A stretch of 64,000 bases of DNA from Ilex aquifolium (lineage: Eukaryota; Streptophyta; Magnoliopsida; Aquifoliales; Aquifoliaceae). Positions 21,169 to 32,800 of the stretch are shown here, piece by piece. The stretch spans positions 17,148,460 to 17,212,459 of the forward strand of contig OX637409.1 in the NCBI GenBank assembly GCA_951799425.1. The letters are read 5' to 3'. The position numbers were made by a program, and so were the translations under genes. Position 1 is the stretch's first letter. Every line of letters starts with the position of its first letter. Under the pieces are notes generated by a model that saw only the letters and a list, made by a program, of their open reading frames with translations, was not told the DNA's origin and did not search any database.

Positions 21169-24100
21169 TTACAGACCTAGTTCCCTTTTCAACTGAGCAA
21201 GGGCAGCTTCAATCTCATCAATGTTGTCTTCAATGCTGCTTTCCTTTTTAGATTCATTTGGACTACCACTTCCTGCTCTATTTGATCCGTAAGATGCACT
21301 TTCCTTTGCAGGCCCTTCATCACTGTTTTCTACTTCGACTCCTGCATCAGTGATGTTAAGCTCTTTCTCTAGAAACTCAACAAATTCTTCTCCAATCTCC
21401 TGCCAAGCACAAGTTTTCATCATAACGTATATTTTCACACCTATCATTCTTTTTTCACCCAAACAAAAAATAAAAATAAAAAATAAAACCATACATAAAC
21501 AATTTTGGCAGTTAATTTATTAGTTCTCCATTCAAAACTTTGTCAAATGCACTATTATCTCACCGCCACTTCCTCCCACAGGCTCTTTGGTTTTCCTTGC
21601 GAAGTAGCACTTGCCTCCCAGTTCTGGAATTCTTCTTGGAGATCCCTAAACAAATCCTCTGCACCACGAAATCCAACTTCAACAGCACAATATAGTATGC
21701 TTTACTTTAAAAAGTCAAAGATAAAAATGACTGACAAGGTTCGAAAACGATGCAATGTAGATTTATGGCCTTTGTGATGTCCCATGAAGAGGATATATCT
21801 ACCTATTGTTATTTGGACATCTCTCATAAAATTACCTGCAGCATAAACGGTTGAAGCATAAGAACTTACCGAAGACAAAAAAAATTCCTGCAGCAATAGG
21901 GGTTGGGTCTTGTTTTGGAGAATGCAAAGACGATTTAGTCTGAACATCGTGCATATAATAATTTGAAACGAAAGATATTGTCTCAGTTAAATGCTAGGAG
22001 CATTAGTTTGCCAACTACTAGTCTGAAAAAACAAAAAACTCCTGCGAAGATGAATATTTCACATGGAGGAGTGCTCATCTGTATGTTGGGTATACAAAGA
22101 ATTTGTTTAAGTATGTCTTGTGAAAGAAGTCTCCCCCTCCAATTAAGTGTTTATTTTATTTCTTTCCCTCCTCCTTTCGAGGGTGGGGAGTGAGTATATA
22201 CATCAATTTGCTTTATATATACAGAAGAGCTCCCACCTACAAGATCTAGATAACAAGCTTTTGAATGCTGTATTTTTAAATTATTAATGTAAACAGATAA
22301 TGAATGATGTTGATGATGATAGCCAGCAAAATTAAAATGCATAAATCCAGTAGTAACAAAATGATCTTCAGGAGCATATATGTTGTACCAAATCCATAAA
22401 ATTCTTCGTCTTCAGAAGTGCTACTTTTGTTTCCTCCAGCTGTCGGATAGGAATAATCAGATGAACGAGTTCCAGAATCAAATTTCCGTCGAGATTCAGC
22501 ATTCAACAATGTATTATAAGCATGTTTTATCCTCATAAATTTCTCTTCAGCATTGGCCTGCATCATAAGACATAATCTGGTCAAACTAGTAATATAAGGC
22601 CATAATGTAAATTTTTTGTCCAAATGGTTTTAGGTAGGCATAATGTAAATTCAAATCGACTTCCATAATAGACAAGACATATTCCATTCCATGCGTATAA
22701 GAAAGGGATTAATTAAACTCATGTCGTGTCGGCTTGATATTGAGCACTACTCAATCCTAAACTAGTCGTGTCAGATGACCTGTAATTAACCCAATCTATA
22801 TTTTAATCGTGTTGTGTTTGAGTTGAAACGGATAGCTCAGGAACTAAAAATGTTCTCTTAACTAAACTCACCACCCATAATCCCATAAAATGAAAATTCA
22901 TTTGATCCAAATGCTAGCAAAACAGAGTGAAAAACTAACACTCAAAGGATTCATACAATACTAGATTAAGAAACCAAAAATAAAAACGTTTTCTTCATAT
23001 AATGAATACCAGTAAACACGTTTATTGAGTTACAATCGGGTTACTATTGTTTGAGACTAACCCGAACCATGTATTATTTCTGTTAGCGGGTTATATTATT
23101 TACAGACTCATGTCAAGTAATAGTGAATTCTAATTTGCTAATTTTGTGTTGCTTTCATGCCATGTCGAAAATTGTCAGCCCAGTACAATATCAGTGATAT
23201 GCCTAAACCTGTTTAAAATAACCACACAAGAAGAAAACAAGCTGCAGCATCCTAGCGAATCCCATTTTGAGGATTGATATATAGGTTTCAGATATACTAT
23301 TAAGGACAAGGGGATAATCTCAGTTTATGGCTTCATGATGGAGGATCTACACCTGAATTTGCCTCCTATAAATTCTACTTTTCAGTCCACATGAATTTCA
23401 GTAGCTAGAATTAGTTGATTGGCCTCACATGTTGTACAAGGGAGGGGGAAAATGTTCTGCAATTTAAAACTCCATCTGATTCCTGTAAAAATTAGAGAAA
23501 AAGGAACCTGAAAATTCAAGCATACTTTTGAAAATCTCTGAGTGAAAAGAAATGATAACTTATTTTGTGGAATTTAAAATATTAGTTTGAGATATCAGTC
23601 TTTTGACAGAGTTTATCTTGGCCGCACTGTCAGACGAGACAGAGACAGAAACTTTCCAAAATTTGCTGTTGGGGTTAATGGTTACAAGAAAAAAAGCTAA
23701 AACCTAGGTGGAAGAAATGAGTTTGACTCAACAATTAAAGAATATGAGAACTTAAAAACTGTTCAGACTTCACAAAAACTAAATTTAGTTAGGTTATCAT
23801 CATCTCCATGTGGTAATGGATCCACTGCAAAGGCATCGAACAATAGTAATATTGATTACATTAAATGTTGCTTCACTATTCTCCCTGGCTTTAAAAAAGG
23901 CCATAATTGACAGCAGAGCTGTCTCAGCAAGCACAGTCAATAGCTTTGAGAGTTTCTCTGGCAAGCAACAGCATACCATTGATTCTAAGTTACAGAATTC
24001 TGCATAAACATAGTTTAGTTAAACTTAATTAATCTTGGTAGAAGTGAATTACCAACTTCAAGCCTTTAGTTTCTATATTATACAGACATATGAAGTGGAA

Positions 24101-24712
24101 TATTCAGTGAAACAAGTGTAATGTATACGCAAAACAGAGAGAAAACAAAATCCTCACCATTAAGGAATAACAAACAAATCTAACAGACTTGGGTTCTACT
24201 TTTACCATTTTGTTGAAAATTATTTATGCCCTAACATGCTAACAAAACCAAATTTTTTACACATAATTACAATCAAAATTCGAACATATTACTAAAAACA
24301 AATTAATTAATCAAAATTAGTTCAAAAAACCGCAAAATACCTCTTTATTGACATCAGGATGATACTTCAAAGCAAGTTTTCGATAAGCCCTCTTGATTTC
24401 ATTAGGAGTTGCAGAGGGAGATACGCCTAACACTTCATAAGGAGACTCTCTCCTACTCGCTCTCACCAGGGTGCTATTGTAATTGGATCTTCTCTTCTTC
24501 TTCTTCTGGTTTCTGTAACTAGGTGAAAAAGCCATGGGAGCCCACAGAAAAAGGTTGGAATTGGCTCCATAGCCGATTCTGCAGATGGGTATTAAAGATT
24601 GTGATTGGTTTTGGGTATTTAGAAAGCAGCGGTGAGTTATGGATCTTGAAGAAAGAAGATGAGAGACAGAGAAGAGCTTGATTGGCGTTAGAACCGCAGC
24701 AAATCCATGCAT
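21169..24712 (-). CDS. Plastid J-domain (DnaJ/Hsp40) co-chaperone
   Basis: Four exons on the minus strand: 24712-24341, 22557-22389, 21676-21564 (or starting at 21658, equally in phase) and 21399-21169, giving about 294 residues. It would recruit and stimulate an Hsp70, probably in the chloroplast stroma. The first 80 residues are Ser/Arg-rich like a transit peptide, followed by [20 protein letters not shown], the helix [20 protein letters not shown] with the essential HPD at 118-120, and the last J-domain helix in exon 2. The acidic C-terminal half ([22 protein letters not shown]) has no zinc fingers, making it a type III J protein like the Arabidopsis DJC77 group. The ATG at 24712 is the first in frame. 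A tiny upstream ORF (ATG near 24750, eight codons) may dampen translation. Intron 1 is 1.8 kb and holds transposon debris. Confidence 0.85.
22690..23190. mobile_element. Transposon remnant in intron 1 of the J-protein gene
   Basis: The right border, read on the minus strand, starts GGGCTGACAATTTTCGACAT, close to GGGATGACAATTATGTCGTG at 37510. Both are followed by CGTGT- and TTGAGTT-type words repeated through the element (TCGTGTCGG, TCGTGTCAG). The left border is unclear. It is non-coding and sits well away from the splice sites. Confidence 0.4.
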
Positions 24713-24941
24713 ATTCGTGAAGTCATAAGCCGTGTTTTTCACCAGACATTTTTGGATGGTGGCAATCTATAATCCACATTTATCGTGATGTAAATCAACG
24801 GTCGGAGGTCATTGGTCATGACCCATCGAATTTACCAAAATACCCATCTCGTCTTTTCATGTCCCTACATGTATATTACGTTCATTACGGATAAGAAGCT
24901 AGTGCGAACCTGTTTGTATTTGGAAGTCGGTTAGGCCGTTC
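24713..24941. promoter_or_regulatory. Shared divergent promoter, J-protein and DYW-PPR genes
   Basis: Only 229 bases separate the two start codons (24712 minus and 24942 plus), so both promoters and leaders must fit here. No TATA box is obvious. Compact divergent pairs of organelle-targeted genes are common in plants. Whether they are co-regulated cannot be read from the sequence. Confidence 0.55.
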
Positions 24942-27302
24942 ATGGCGGTGCATTTGGGGTCTCGTTTCATTGATTCAAACGTTTGTTACTTTCCTCAGAG
25001 AGCCAAAGGGCGCATTGAGCTGCAAAAGCTCAGCAACGTAGTGATCTCTTCAGATAATGTTGTTGAATCACAGAGGCTGAGCAATGCATGTAATGTGCTT
25101 GATAGAATGCCCGAACGAATTAGCTTTTCAACTTTGGAGTTCGATTGCAGTGAATGCATGGAAGAAGTTGAATTGGGTATTGGAGAAAGAAGACATTTTG
25201 CAGATATTAATACTCCTGATGATTGTCTGGGAGGATGCTGTGTGGATGGCGTGCCAGATTTGTGTTCTTCTGCAAGCAAAGTGATCGATAGGCACCATGT
25301 GATCATTTTTCTGAGTTTCTGTAGTGGGGAAGGATGTCTTGAACTTGGCAAGATATGCCATGGCTTAGTCATAAAGAATGGACTGTGCGGCGACAAGTTT
25401 GTGTGTACCAGCCTTGTTAATATGTATGCAAAATGCAGTGTCATGGATGATGCTGTGATGGTCTACCAACAGATGCCCTATTCAGATATTGCCTCACGTA
25501 ATTGCTTGATATCAGGTTATGCAAGCAATGGGTTGTTCAATAAAGCTTTTGGTTTCTTCATTGAATCGGGGAATTTGGGTATCTGGCCAAACCACTACTC
25601 GTATTCAATCATGTTAACTGCTTGCGGAAATCTCCTAGCAATCCAAGAAGGGAAACAGTTCCATGCCCAACTAGTGAAAACACAATATTTATCTAAAACA
25701 GCAGTAGCTAATGCGCTTCTGACAATGTATAGCAAGTGTGGGATGATGGAACAGGCTGAAATTTTGTTTCAGAGAATTTCCCAAAAAAGTCTTGTATCTT
25801 GGTCTGCAATAATGTCTGGACTTTTCCAGCACAAGTCTTCAGAGAATGCCTTGAGCCAATTCTACTTAATGAGGGACAATGGGATAGAACCAAATGAGCA
25901 TACTTTTACTATTGCTCTGGCATCATGTGGCAGTATGAAGCATCTTGATTGTGGCCGTGCTCTTCATTGTCAAGTGATTAAAAGTGGAATGGTTTCAAGT
26001 GTGTTTGTGGGCACTACAGTGATAGACATGTATGCAGAACTTGGAGAAATGGGTGATGCAGAAACACAGCTTCAAGAAATGGGAGGAATGGCATCTAACG
26101 TATCATGGAATGCACTAGTAGCAGGGTTTGTTCGCAACAAGAAGACCAAGGCAGCCCTAGAAGCTTTCCATAACATGGTTAAGGATGATACTGCATGTGA
26201 TGAGTTCACCTATTCAGTTACTTTAACAGCTTGTTCTTTATTGCCGTCCTTGGCAACTTGCAAGCAGATCCATTCTCGGATAGTAAAAGCCAACTTTGGA
26301 GCAAACTTGCATGTCGGAAGTTCACTAGTAGAAGCTTATGCCAAGTGTGGTAATTTAAAGGATGCCAAGCAGGTTTTCCATAAGTTATCGATGCCTGATG
26401 TGGTTTTGTGGAATTCAATGATTAAAGCTCATGCACAATATGGTCATCCAAAGAAAGCTATGTCCTTGTTCACAGAGATGATAAAAGAAAAGATAAAGCC
26501 AAATAGTTCTACTTTCCTTGCAATTCTTTCTGCTTGTAGTCATGCCGGATTAGTTCAAGAAGGCCAAGAGTTATTTGAATATATGGTGAAAGACTATAAT
26601 ATCCCGCCAGAAGAAACTCACTATAGCTGCATGGTTGACTTACTGGGTAGATCAGGGCAACTGGAGAAAGCTTTGGATTTCGTAAACAATTTGCCAATCA
26701 AACCTACTGCTCCAGTTTGGAGACCATTACTTGCAGCTTGCAGATGTCATGGTAATCTTCAATTAGCAGAGTTGGTAGGCAAGCATATATTAGCATTAGA
26801 CCCAAAAGACGCAACAGTTTATGTCACCCTTTCAAACATGTATGCTGAAGTAGGAAGACATTCTGATGCAGAAAGACAAAGAGAGTTAATGGAGCTGGAG
26901 GAGGTTACAAAGGAACCGGGATGCAGCTGGATTGAGGTTAAGAACAGAACATACAAATTCTTTTCAGGCGACAGAACACACTCTGAAATGCCAATGGTGT
27001 ATGAGAAATTGAAGCAATTGATGAGACAGATTAGAGATGTCGAGTATGCTTCCAACTCAACACCTGCATTCAATGAAGGAAAGATTTTATACCACAGCGA
27101 AAAACTGGCAGTTTGCTTCGGCCTTATAAGCCTACCAGATGGAATTCCAATTCGAGTAGTCAAGAATCTTCGAGTGTGCGTGGATTGTCATTCAACAATG
27201 AAACATATATCAAAAATTACAAAACGCGACATAATTCTGAGGGATAACTACAGGTTTCATCACTTCCAGCAGGGTAGATGTTCTTGTGGGGATTTTTGGT
27301 GA
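24942..27302 (+). CDS. PLS-class pentatricopeptide repeat protein with DYW domain
   Basis: A single exon of 786 residues. PPR proteins bind organellar RNA one base per repeat, and the DYW domain is the cytidine deaminase of C-to-U editing. Repeats run from about 110 to 600 with the usual signatures (NMYAKCSVMDDA, VSWSAIMSG, ACSHAGLVQEG, VDLLGRSG), followed by E/E+ motifs (GCSWIEV). The deaminase core is present: HSEKLA with zinc-binding His at 718 and catalytic Glu at 720, CVDCH with Cys 746 and 749, and the C-terminal CSCGDFW. The stretch between WIEV and HSE is about 51 residues, a little shorter than usual. The first 100 residues are poorly conserved; targeting is expected but not obvious. 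The gene is intact and probably encodes a site-specific editing factor, target unknown. Confidence 0.9.
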   Translation: MAVHLGSRFIDSNVCYFPQRAKGRIELQKLSNVVISSDNVVESQRLSNACNVLDRMPERISFSTLEFDCSECMEEVELGIGERRHFADINTPDDCLGGCCVDGVPDLCSSASKVIDRHHVIIFLSFCSGEGCLELGKICHGLVIKNGLCGDKFVCTSLVNMYAKCSVMDDAVMVYQQMPYSDIASRNCLISGYASNGLFNKAFGFFIESGNLGIWPNHYSYSIMLTACGNLLAIQEGKQFHAQLVKTQYLSKTAVANALLTMYSKCGMMEQAEILFQRISQKSLVSWSAIMSGLFQHKSSENALSQFYLMRDNGIEPNEHTFTIALASCGSMKHLDCGRALHCQVIKSGMVSSVFVGTTVIDMYAELGEMGDAETQLQEMGGMASNVSWNALVAGFVRNKKTKAALEAFHNMVKDDTACDEFTYSVTLTACSLLPSLATCKQIHSRIVKANFGANLHVGSSLVEAYAKCGNLKDAKQVFHKLSMPDVVLWNSMIKAHAQYGHPKKAMSLFTEMIKEKIKPNSSTFLAILSACSHAGLVQEGQELFEYMVKDYNIPPEETHYSCMVDLLGRSGQLEKALDFVNNLPIKPTAPVWRPLLAACRCHGNLQLAELVGKHILALDPKDATVYVTLSNMYAEVGRHSDAERQRELMELEEVTKEPGCSWIEVKNRTYKFFSGDRTHSEMPMVYEKLKQLMRQIRDVEYASNSTPAFNEGKILYHSEKLAVCFGLISLPDGIPIRVVKNLRVCVDCHSTMKHISKITKRDIILRDNYRFHHFQQGRCSCGDFW

Positions 27303-27883
27303 TATTAATGTAATGGGTTGCTCCAAGACAGAATACTTGCTTTAGATGAGCTCATGCTAGTTATTTAGTAAAATGCTAACATAATGTACAGTCAGTTGGC
27401 TCTCATAAGCCAAATAAATATGGGTCTCACCAGAGAGAGCTTTTAGTTGAAAGTGAACCAGATTAGACAAAGAACTTCCTTATTAAATGTGAAATAAGGA
27501 TCTTTTCCACTGTTCAATCGATTGAATTGTAATCCAAATCTAATTCGAGTTTGAATCCTATTCGTTGGCTGTATATTAACATTTTTTACCATTAGCCCAA
27601 ATTTTCATCAACGGTTTTTGCACCGGTTTTTGCGCTGAAAAAAAAAATCCAACAATCAATAAAGACTGTTATGATGCACTCCTAATTTTCGAATATCGAC
27701 CCGCACCAACACTCCCGTCCTCGGAATTCTCACGTTTGTCATATAGTCGGACCATCGTAAAATGTCACTTCAATTTTTAATATATGCCTATACATTTACA
27801 TGGGTAGGTAGGTTCATAATTCATACATGTAACGATAGACTCTCCTATTGAAATGTTGTCTGTCTTTGTTGGACGTTTTTGCC
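27303..27883. other. Intergenic DNA between the two PPR genes
   Basis: It holds the 3' untranslated region of the DYW-type gene and the promoter and leader of the next PPR gene, which is in the same orientation. No other gene or repeat is seen. The two PPR coding regions are of different subclasses, so this is not a simple tandem duplication. Confidence 0.45.
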
Positions 27884-29527
27884 ATGCGATCCTTTCTCAT
27901 TCGAACAACTATATCTAGAAACCAGAATGGAGTCCTCGTCAATTACCGTTCTTTTCAATCATCATCCGATGCTTACACACAACTCATAGAATCGTATGCT
28001 CGTGATCGAGCCTTACAATCAGGCAGAGTCCTACATGCGCACCTGATCACCAGTGGATTAGCTCGTTTGACCCATTTTGCCTCCAAGCTTATAGCTTTCT
28101 ACACCGGGTGTAGGCGGTTGTCTGATGCTCGAAAACTGTTCGACAAAATTCCCCAAACAAATGTCCGCCGTTGGATCGTACTGATCAGGGCCTATGCCAG
28201 AAATGGCCTTCATGAGGAGGCAATGGCTGTTTTCTGTGAAATGCAACAAGAAGGTTTCAAACCCAACAAGTTTGTTCTTCCCAGTGTTCTCAAAGCCTGT
28301 GGACACCTCTCTGATTTGCAAACTGGAGAGAAGATACATACTGTTGTTCTGAAATATGAATTTGAATCTGATGCTTTTATCATTAGCGCGTTGATAGATA
28401 TGTACTCAAAATGCAGGCAAATTGATCAGGCAAGGAGGGTTTTTGATGGGATGGTTGAAAAAGATTTGGTGGCATTGAATGCCATGGTTGCAGGGTATGT
28501 TCAACATGAGTTTGTCAAAACAGCATTGGGTCTGGTTGAGAAAATGCGATTAATCGGAGTGAAGCCTAATGTAGTGACATGGAATACATTAATCGCAGGT
28601 TTTTCGCAAGCAGGTGATGAAGTGATGGTTTCTGAAATTATCAAATTGATGCGCATTGATGGAGTTGAACCTGATGTGGTATCATGGACTTCTGTTATAT
28701 CTGGGTATGTGCAGAACTTCCATGGTGATGAAGCTTTTCGTACTTTTAAAGAAATGCTGGATCTTGGATTCTATCCAAGTTCAGCAACAATTAGTAGTCT
28801 TTTGCCTGCTTGTGCAAGTGTAGCAGATTTGAAGCATGGGAAGGAGGTTCATGGCTATGCAATGGCGATTGGAGTTGAGGAGGATATTTTTGTAAGGAGT
28901 GCTCTTATTGACATGTATGCAAAATGTGGTTATATATACGAAGCGAAGACACTATTTCAGAAGATGTCTGAGAAGAACACGGTCACTTGGAACTCCATGA
29001 TATTTGGATATGCAAATCATGGATACTGCAATGAGGCGATTGAACTTTTTAATCAAATGGTAACAAAAGAGGAAAAGAAATTGGACCACTTGACTTTCAC
29101 CGCGGCACTCACTGCTTGTAGCCATGCTGGGAAGATCGAACTTGGACAGGATTTGTTCCACTTGATGCAGGAAAACTATGGAATCAAGCCAAGATTAGAG
29201 CATTATGCGTGCATGGTGGATCTTCTTGGTAAAGCAAACAAACTTGTTGAGGCATATGATTTGATTCAAGCGATGCCGATGGAGCCTGATTTATTTGTAT
29301 GGGGAGCATTATTAGGGGCATGCAGGCATCATGACAATATTGACCTTGCAGAAATAGCAACTAAGCAACTGTCTAAGCTTGAGCCTGAGAGTGCTGGAAG
29401 CAGTTTGTTGATGTCAAGTTTATATGCTGATGCTGGTAGTTGGAGAAATGTTGTGAGGGTGAAAAACATGATGAAGAAAAGGAGGTTGAGAAAATTTCCT
29501 GGCTGTAGTTGGATAGAGACCCCCTGA
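27884..29527 (+). CDS. PLS-class pentatricopeptide repeat protein, E type
   Basis: A single exon of about 547 residues from ATG 27884; the open frame extends 12 codons upstream but has no in-frame AUG. The N-terminus MRSFLIRTTISRNQ is basic and hydrophobic with few acids, as for mitochondrial import. PLS repeats follow from about residue 35 to 480 (LIDMYSKCRQIDQARRVFDG, VVTWNTLIAGFSQAG, VSWTSVISGYVQ, LIDMYAKCGYIYEA, ACSHAGKIELG). The protein stops at PGCSWIETP, right after the PG box, so it has E motifs but no DYW domain. E-type proteins usually take part in editing with a DYW partner supplied in trans. The RNA target cannot be read here. No disabling changes were seen. Confidence 0.88.
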   Translation: MRSFLIRTTISRNQNGVLVNYRSFQSSSDAYTQLIESYARDRALQSGRVLHAHLITSGLARLTHFASKLIAFYTGCRRLSDARKLFDKIPQTNVRRWIVLIRAYARNGLHEEAMAVFCEMQQEGFKPNKFVLPSVLKACGHLSDLQTGEKIHTVVLKYEFESDAFIISALIDMYSKCRQIDQARRVFDGMVEKDLVALNAMVAGYVQHEFVKTALGLVEKMRLIGVKPNVVTWNTLIAGFSQAGDEVMVSEIIKLMRIDGVEPDVVSWTSVISGYVQNFHGDEAFRTFKEMLDLGFYPSSATISSLLPACASVADLKHGKEVHGYAMAIGVEEDIFVRSALIDMYAKCGYIYEAKTLFQKMSEKNTVTWNSMIFGYANHGYCNEAIELFNQMVTKEEKKLDHLTFTAALTACSHAGKIELGQDLFHLMQENYGIKPRLEHYACMVDLLGKANKLVEAYDLIQAMPMEPDLFVWGALLGACRHHDNIDLAEIATKQLSKLEPESAGSSLLMSSLYADAGSWRNVVRVKNMMKKRRLRKFPGCSWIETP

Positions 29528-29770
29528 AACGTGATAATGCTATTAGAGAAGTACGTTGTGATTTTTGGGTTGCAACAAAGAAGGCATCTTGGCACCTTAT
29601 GGTTGATCTTCTTGACTCATGCTCTTCTCCAGTTTTTCAGCAGAGCTGCCATTCCATAGTTGCATTCCTTTGGATCTCTTGTCATCTGTCACTCAATTCT
29701 CCAATGCACCATTACAGACCTTGAACTTAGAGCAATCCCAAATACGTGATGTTGTAGTTGATGTTTGGAA

Positions 29771-29890
29771 CGGCTGGACATTTCTGCTGTGGAAGATTAT
29801 ATGCACTTAAGATATGTAATGAGTTGCAGGATCGGACATATCTGTTGTGGAAGATTATATGCACCCAAGAAATGTAATGAGTTGAAGGAT
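29771..29890 (+). repeat. Two-copy tandem repeat of about 60 bp
   Basis: GTGGAAGATTATATGCAC occurs at 29790 and 29850, each followed by a near-identical AAGNNATGTAATGAGTTG. The unit is about 60 bases with roughly 85-90% identity. It lies in the 3' flank of the E-type PPR gene. The open frame 29765-30079 that spans it is probably chance. Confidence 0.75.
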
Positions 29891-32800
29891 CCTCGTAGAT
29901 GGTTTTGGCTGTACATGCCTGACTGCCACTTTCTTAGTAGAAAGGGTCCGGATCACTGGGAATCATTTTACACGGCAAAGAAAACGCACTGCCAATTATG
30001 GAAAATGCTAGAGCAACCCAATTCAAGATATGGGACTGATATTATGAGTAGCAAGGCAGTGATGCAAAGATGGTACTAGAAAGACTCTTCACAGAGGATT
30101 TATGATCAGAAATATGGAAGACTAAAGAAACTCTGAATTGAACCAGGAAAAAGTCTGAAGGAGGGAATCAATGAAGGGTTACCAATGGCTCACTTAGTGC
30201 AAGATAGCAGATACATTTTCTCTCTCATTCCCTCGTTGATGGAGAAAAGTTTTCAGATGGGTTATCAACACCCAACAGTTCCCTCTGCAGTAAGATTTAT
30301 AGGCTATAGGGATATCAGTTTAAATAAAAAATACATTCTGCAGTGGTCGTCATTCAGATTGCAGGTACTACTTGGCAGCCGAAAGTTTCTTTGGCGGCCG
30401 GAAGTTTATGGAAGAGGAGAAAGAATCCGATTAGTGTTTCTGACAAGAACATGGCCGATCTTCTTGTGACTTAGATCACTGTGGTCCAAAGAAATGTTTA
30501 CAGCTTAAATTTCAGCATAGTTTTTTTAGCTGACCAAGGTTCGTTGTTTCTGTGTATTCATTATCATCTCGGTCAATAAGATTAGTGGGTCGTTCATGGT
30601 TTTGATTAAGGACCCATTCCATTTGGTTTAATTTGCCCCTAGGATCAACATGAACCTTTTTCACAATAGGGTCGCCCACGGGTCTCGTCTTTGGCAAACG
30701 TTTTTTACTCGTTTGATAATCTTGAATATGAATCATGACAGAAGGCTTTCAACATTTTTTTTTTGCATCCATGAATGCTAGTTCTTTGTACCAATCTTTG
30801 AAAAAAAGTTCCCAGGGACTCACTGGGAATCGTTATCCTGATCCTCATCGTTACCTTCCACCAAGGGATAGTTTTTAAATTCTGACACCAGTCAGATTCC
30901 TTTACTTGCATTCGAAAATAACCCTTAAAAATGGCACGTACTTCTATCACTGGGGAGAACAACTTCCAACCCACAAACCAAAGAAAACAGCATAGCCCCA
31001 GTAGAAGTCCTCACCGAAGTTCTATACCCCCCTTATGGAAATGGTAGTTTCTCATTCCAATCCTCATGTGTCTGCCATCTTATGCAAAACTTGCTTTGTT
31101 GCTGAAAGAGTAACAAACGAGTTAGGAATATACTTAACAGCTTGCTTTCCTATATACAAATTATCGATAATATTTCACTAACCACCCCCACGGCCCCACT
31201 ATTATGTAATTGGGGAACAGACCTTAAGGGAGGATGGAAATGAATAAAACCAAAATGTAAAATCATTTATTTTAAATGCTTAGGTCACAAATGATAACGT
31301 CACTAAACACCAGAATTCAAGAACTGCTGACAACCTTTTTGCTAACTTCAATTTTGAACTATAGATTTGTTGCTAAAAAAAGGTTCAATTCAGTCATAAC
31401 TACACCAGAACACACAATCTTAAACAATAAAAGAACGGGTCAGGCATATACTTAACAAGTTGCAGTTGACAAGCCTGAATTCTTTCAACATAAACTTCCT
31501 TCCACTTCAATGCATCCCCGGAAAAATCTTGAACAGAAAGAAGTTTCATCTTTGTCTCTTTCTTAACTAATCCCAAATCGTACTGATATACACATCAAAG
31601 TGTCTGCAACGATTTCTTTAAAACTTCTCCCATGTCTGGCAGATCCAGAATTATCAATCAAGCTATACATTGGAAGTGGAGTCCTATGGTTAAAAGGTTT
31701 GCGAAATTCTCAAGCTCCTGAATCCATGGTAAAGCGGTAAAGCATAAAAATATGCAATCTGGAATTTTGATTCAATACTTCAAACAAGAAAAGCATAAAG
31801 TACTAAATCAGCGAAAAGCAAGTAGGAAAATTACATTTTGTAATTAGAAGATCCCACGGTTAGAAAAATCAATATGAAAAAAATCTATACTAGTTTTTTT
31901 TCACTACAAATATGCTGCATGATCTACATTTCATCCTCACTTTTTATACATGCAAACATGTTTCATATGATTGCTTGAGGGCATGTCTAGATGCCCCAAA
32001 TTTTTACATGGCTCCATTGGGTTTACATAGCAATTGATCATCTTTAAGATGTGGCCATCAAGAAATTTGAAGCCATAACCATACAGATTGTACAAAATCA
32101 GCCATACCATTCATGAAATGCCACCATCTCATATACTTGCCTTCGTTAGAGATGATGCATCCCATTCTCTCTAGTGCGCCAATGAAGAATTTCTCATAAT
32201 TAGATATGAACCATAATGGGGCAATTTAGTTTTGCCAATCCAAGCCTATCCTAAATTCTAGCTGGTACCATTCTTACAATCACGAGAATGAGCATAAAAA
32301 TAAGAAACTCCCACAAGAGAAATAGATGCAATGTTCCATGGAATGACAATTAGCAACAATAACCACTTCAAGTTCAAACATGCAAAGCCCGTGGATGTCT
32401 AACAAAAAGAGAGGCAATTTGGAATTATATAAATAAAGTAACCATGTATCTGAGAGCATGAAGAAACACTGCAGCAGAAGCATGTTATTGTCAATACAAG
32501 AAAGATGGTTATAGAAAGCAACAGAGTATAATTACTTCCCACTTGATAACAGTTAATGCTCTATGATATCACAAGAAACTACGAGGAAACTCACTATGTT
32601 GAAAACCACTTACATGTAAAAGAGAGCAGTAACAGGTCAGTGAACCAAAATTCACCCCTCTGGGATGATGATTCGTGGTGAGCAGATACTAGGTCTGAAA
32701 TATGAGAAATCTGATCCAAATTTGTATTGCATAGTGCAATGACAAAAGTGTCGGACTAAGTTAACAATTATGTGATTGTGAATTCGAATCTACGGGCAGT

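Noticed and set aside
24995-25444. Open frames antisense to the DYW-PPR gene
   Set aside because: Shadow of a conserved coding exon on the other strand.
29509-30469. Series of open frames after the E-type PPR gene as a possible C-terminal DYW extension
   Set aside because: No HSE or CxxC motifs, the PPR frame ends in a clear TGA and the frames overlap a tandem repeat.
31566-31700. Minus-strand open stretch ..SARHGRSFKEIVADTLM..
   Set aside because: Only 45 codons, no start, no convincing splice sites and no recognised family.
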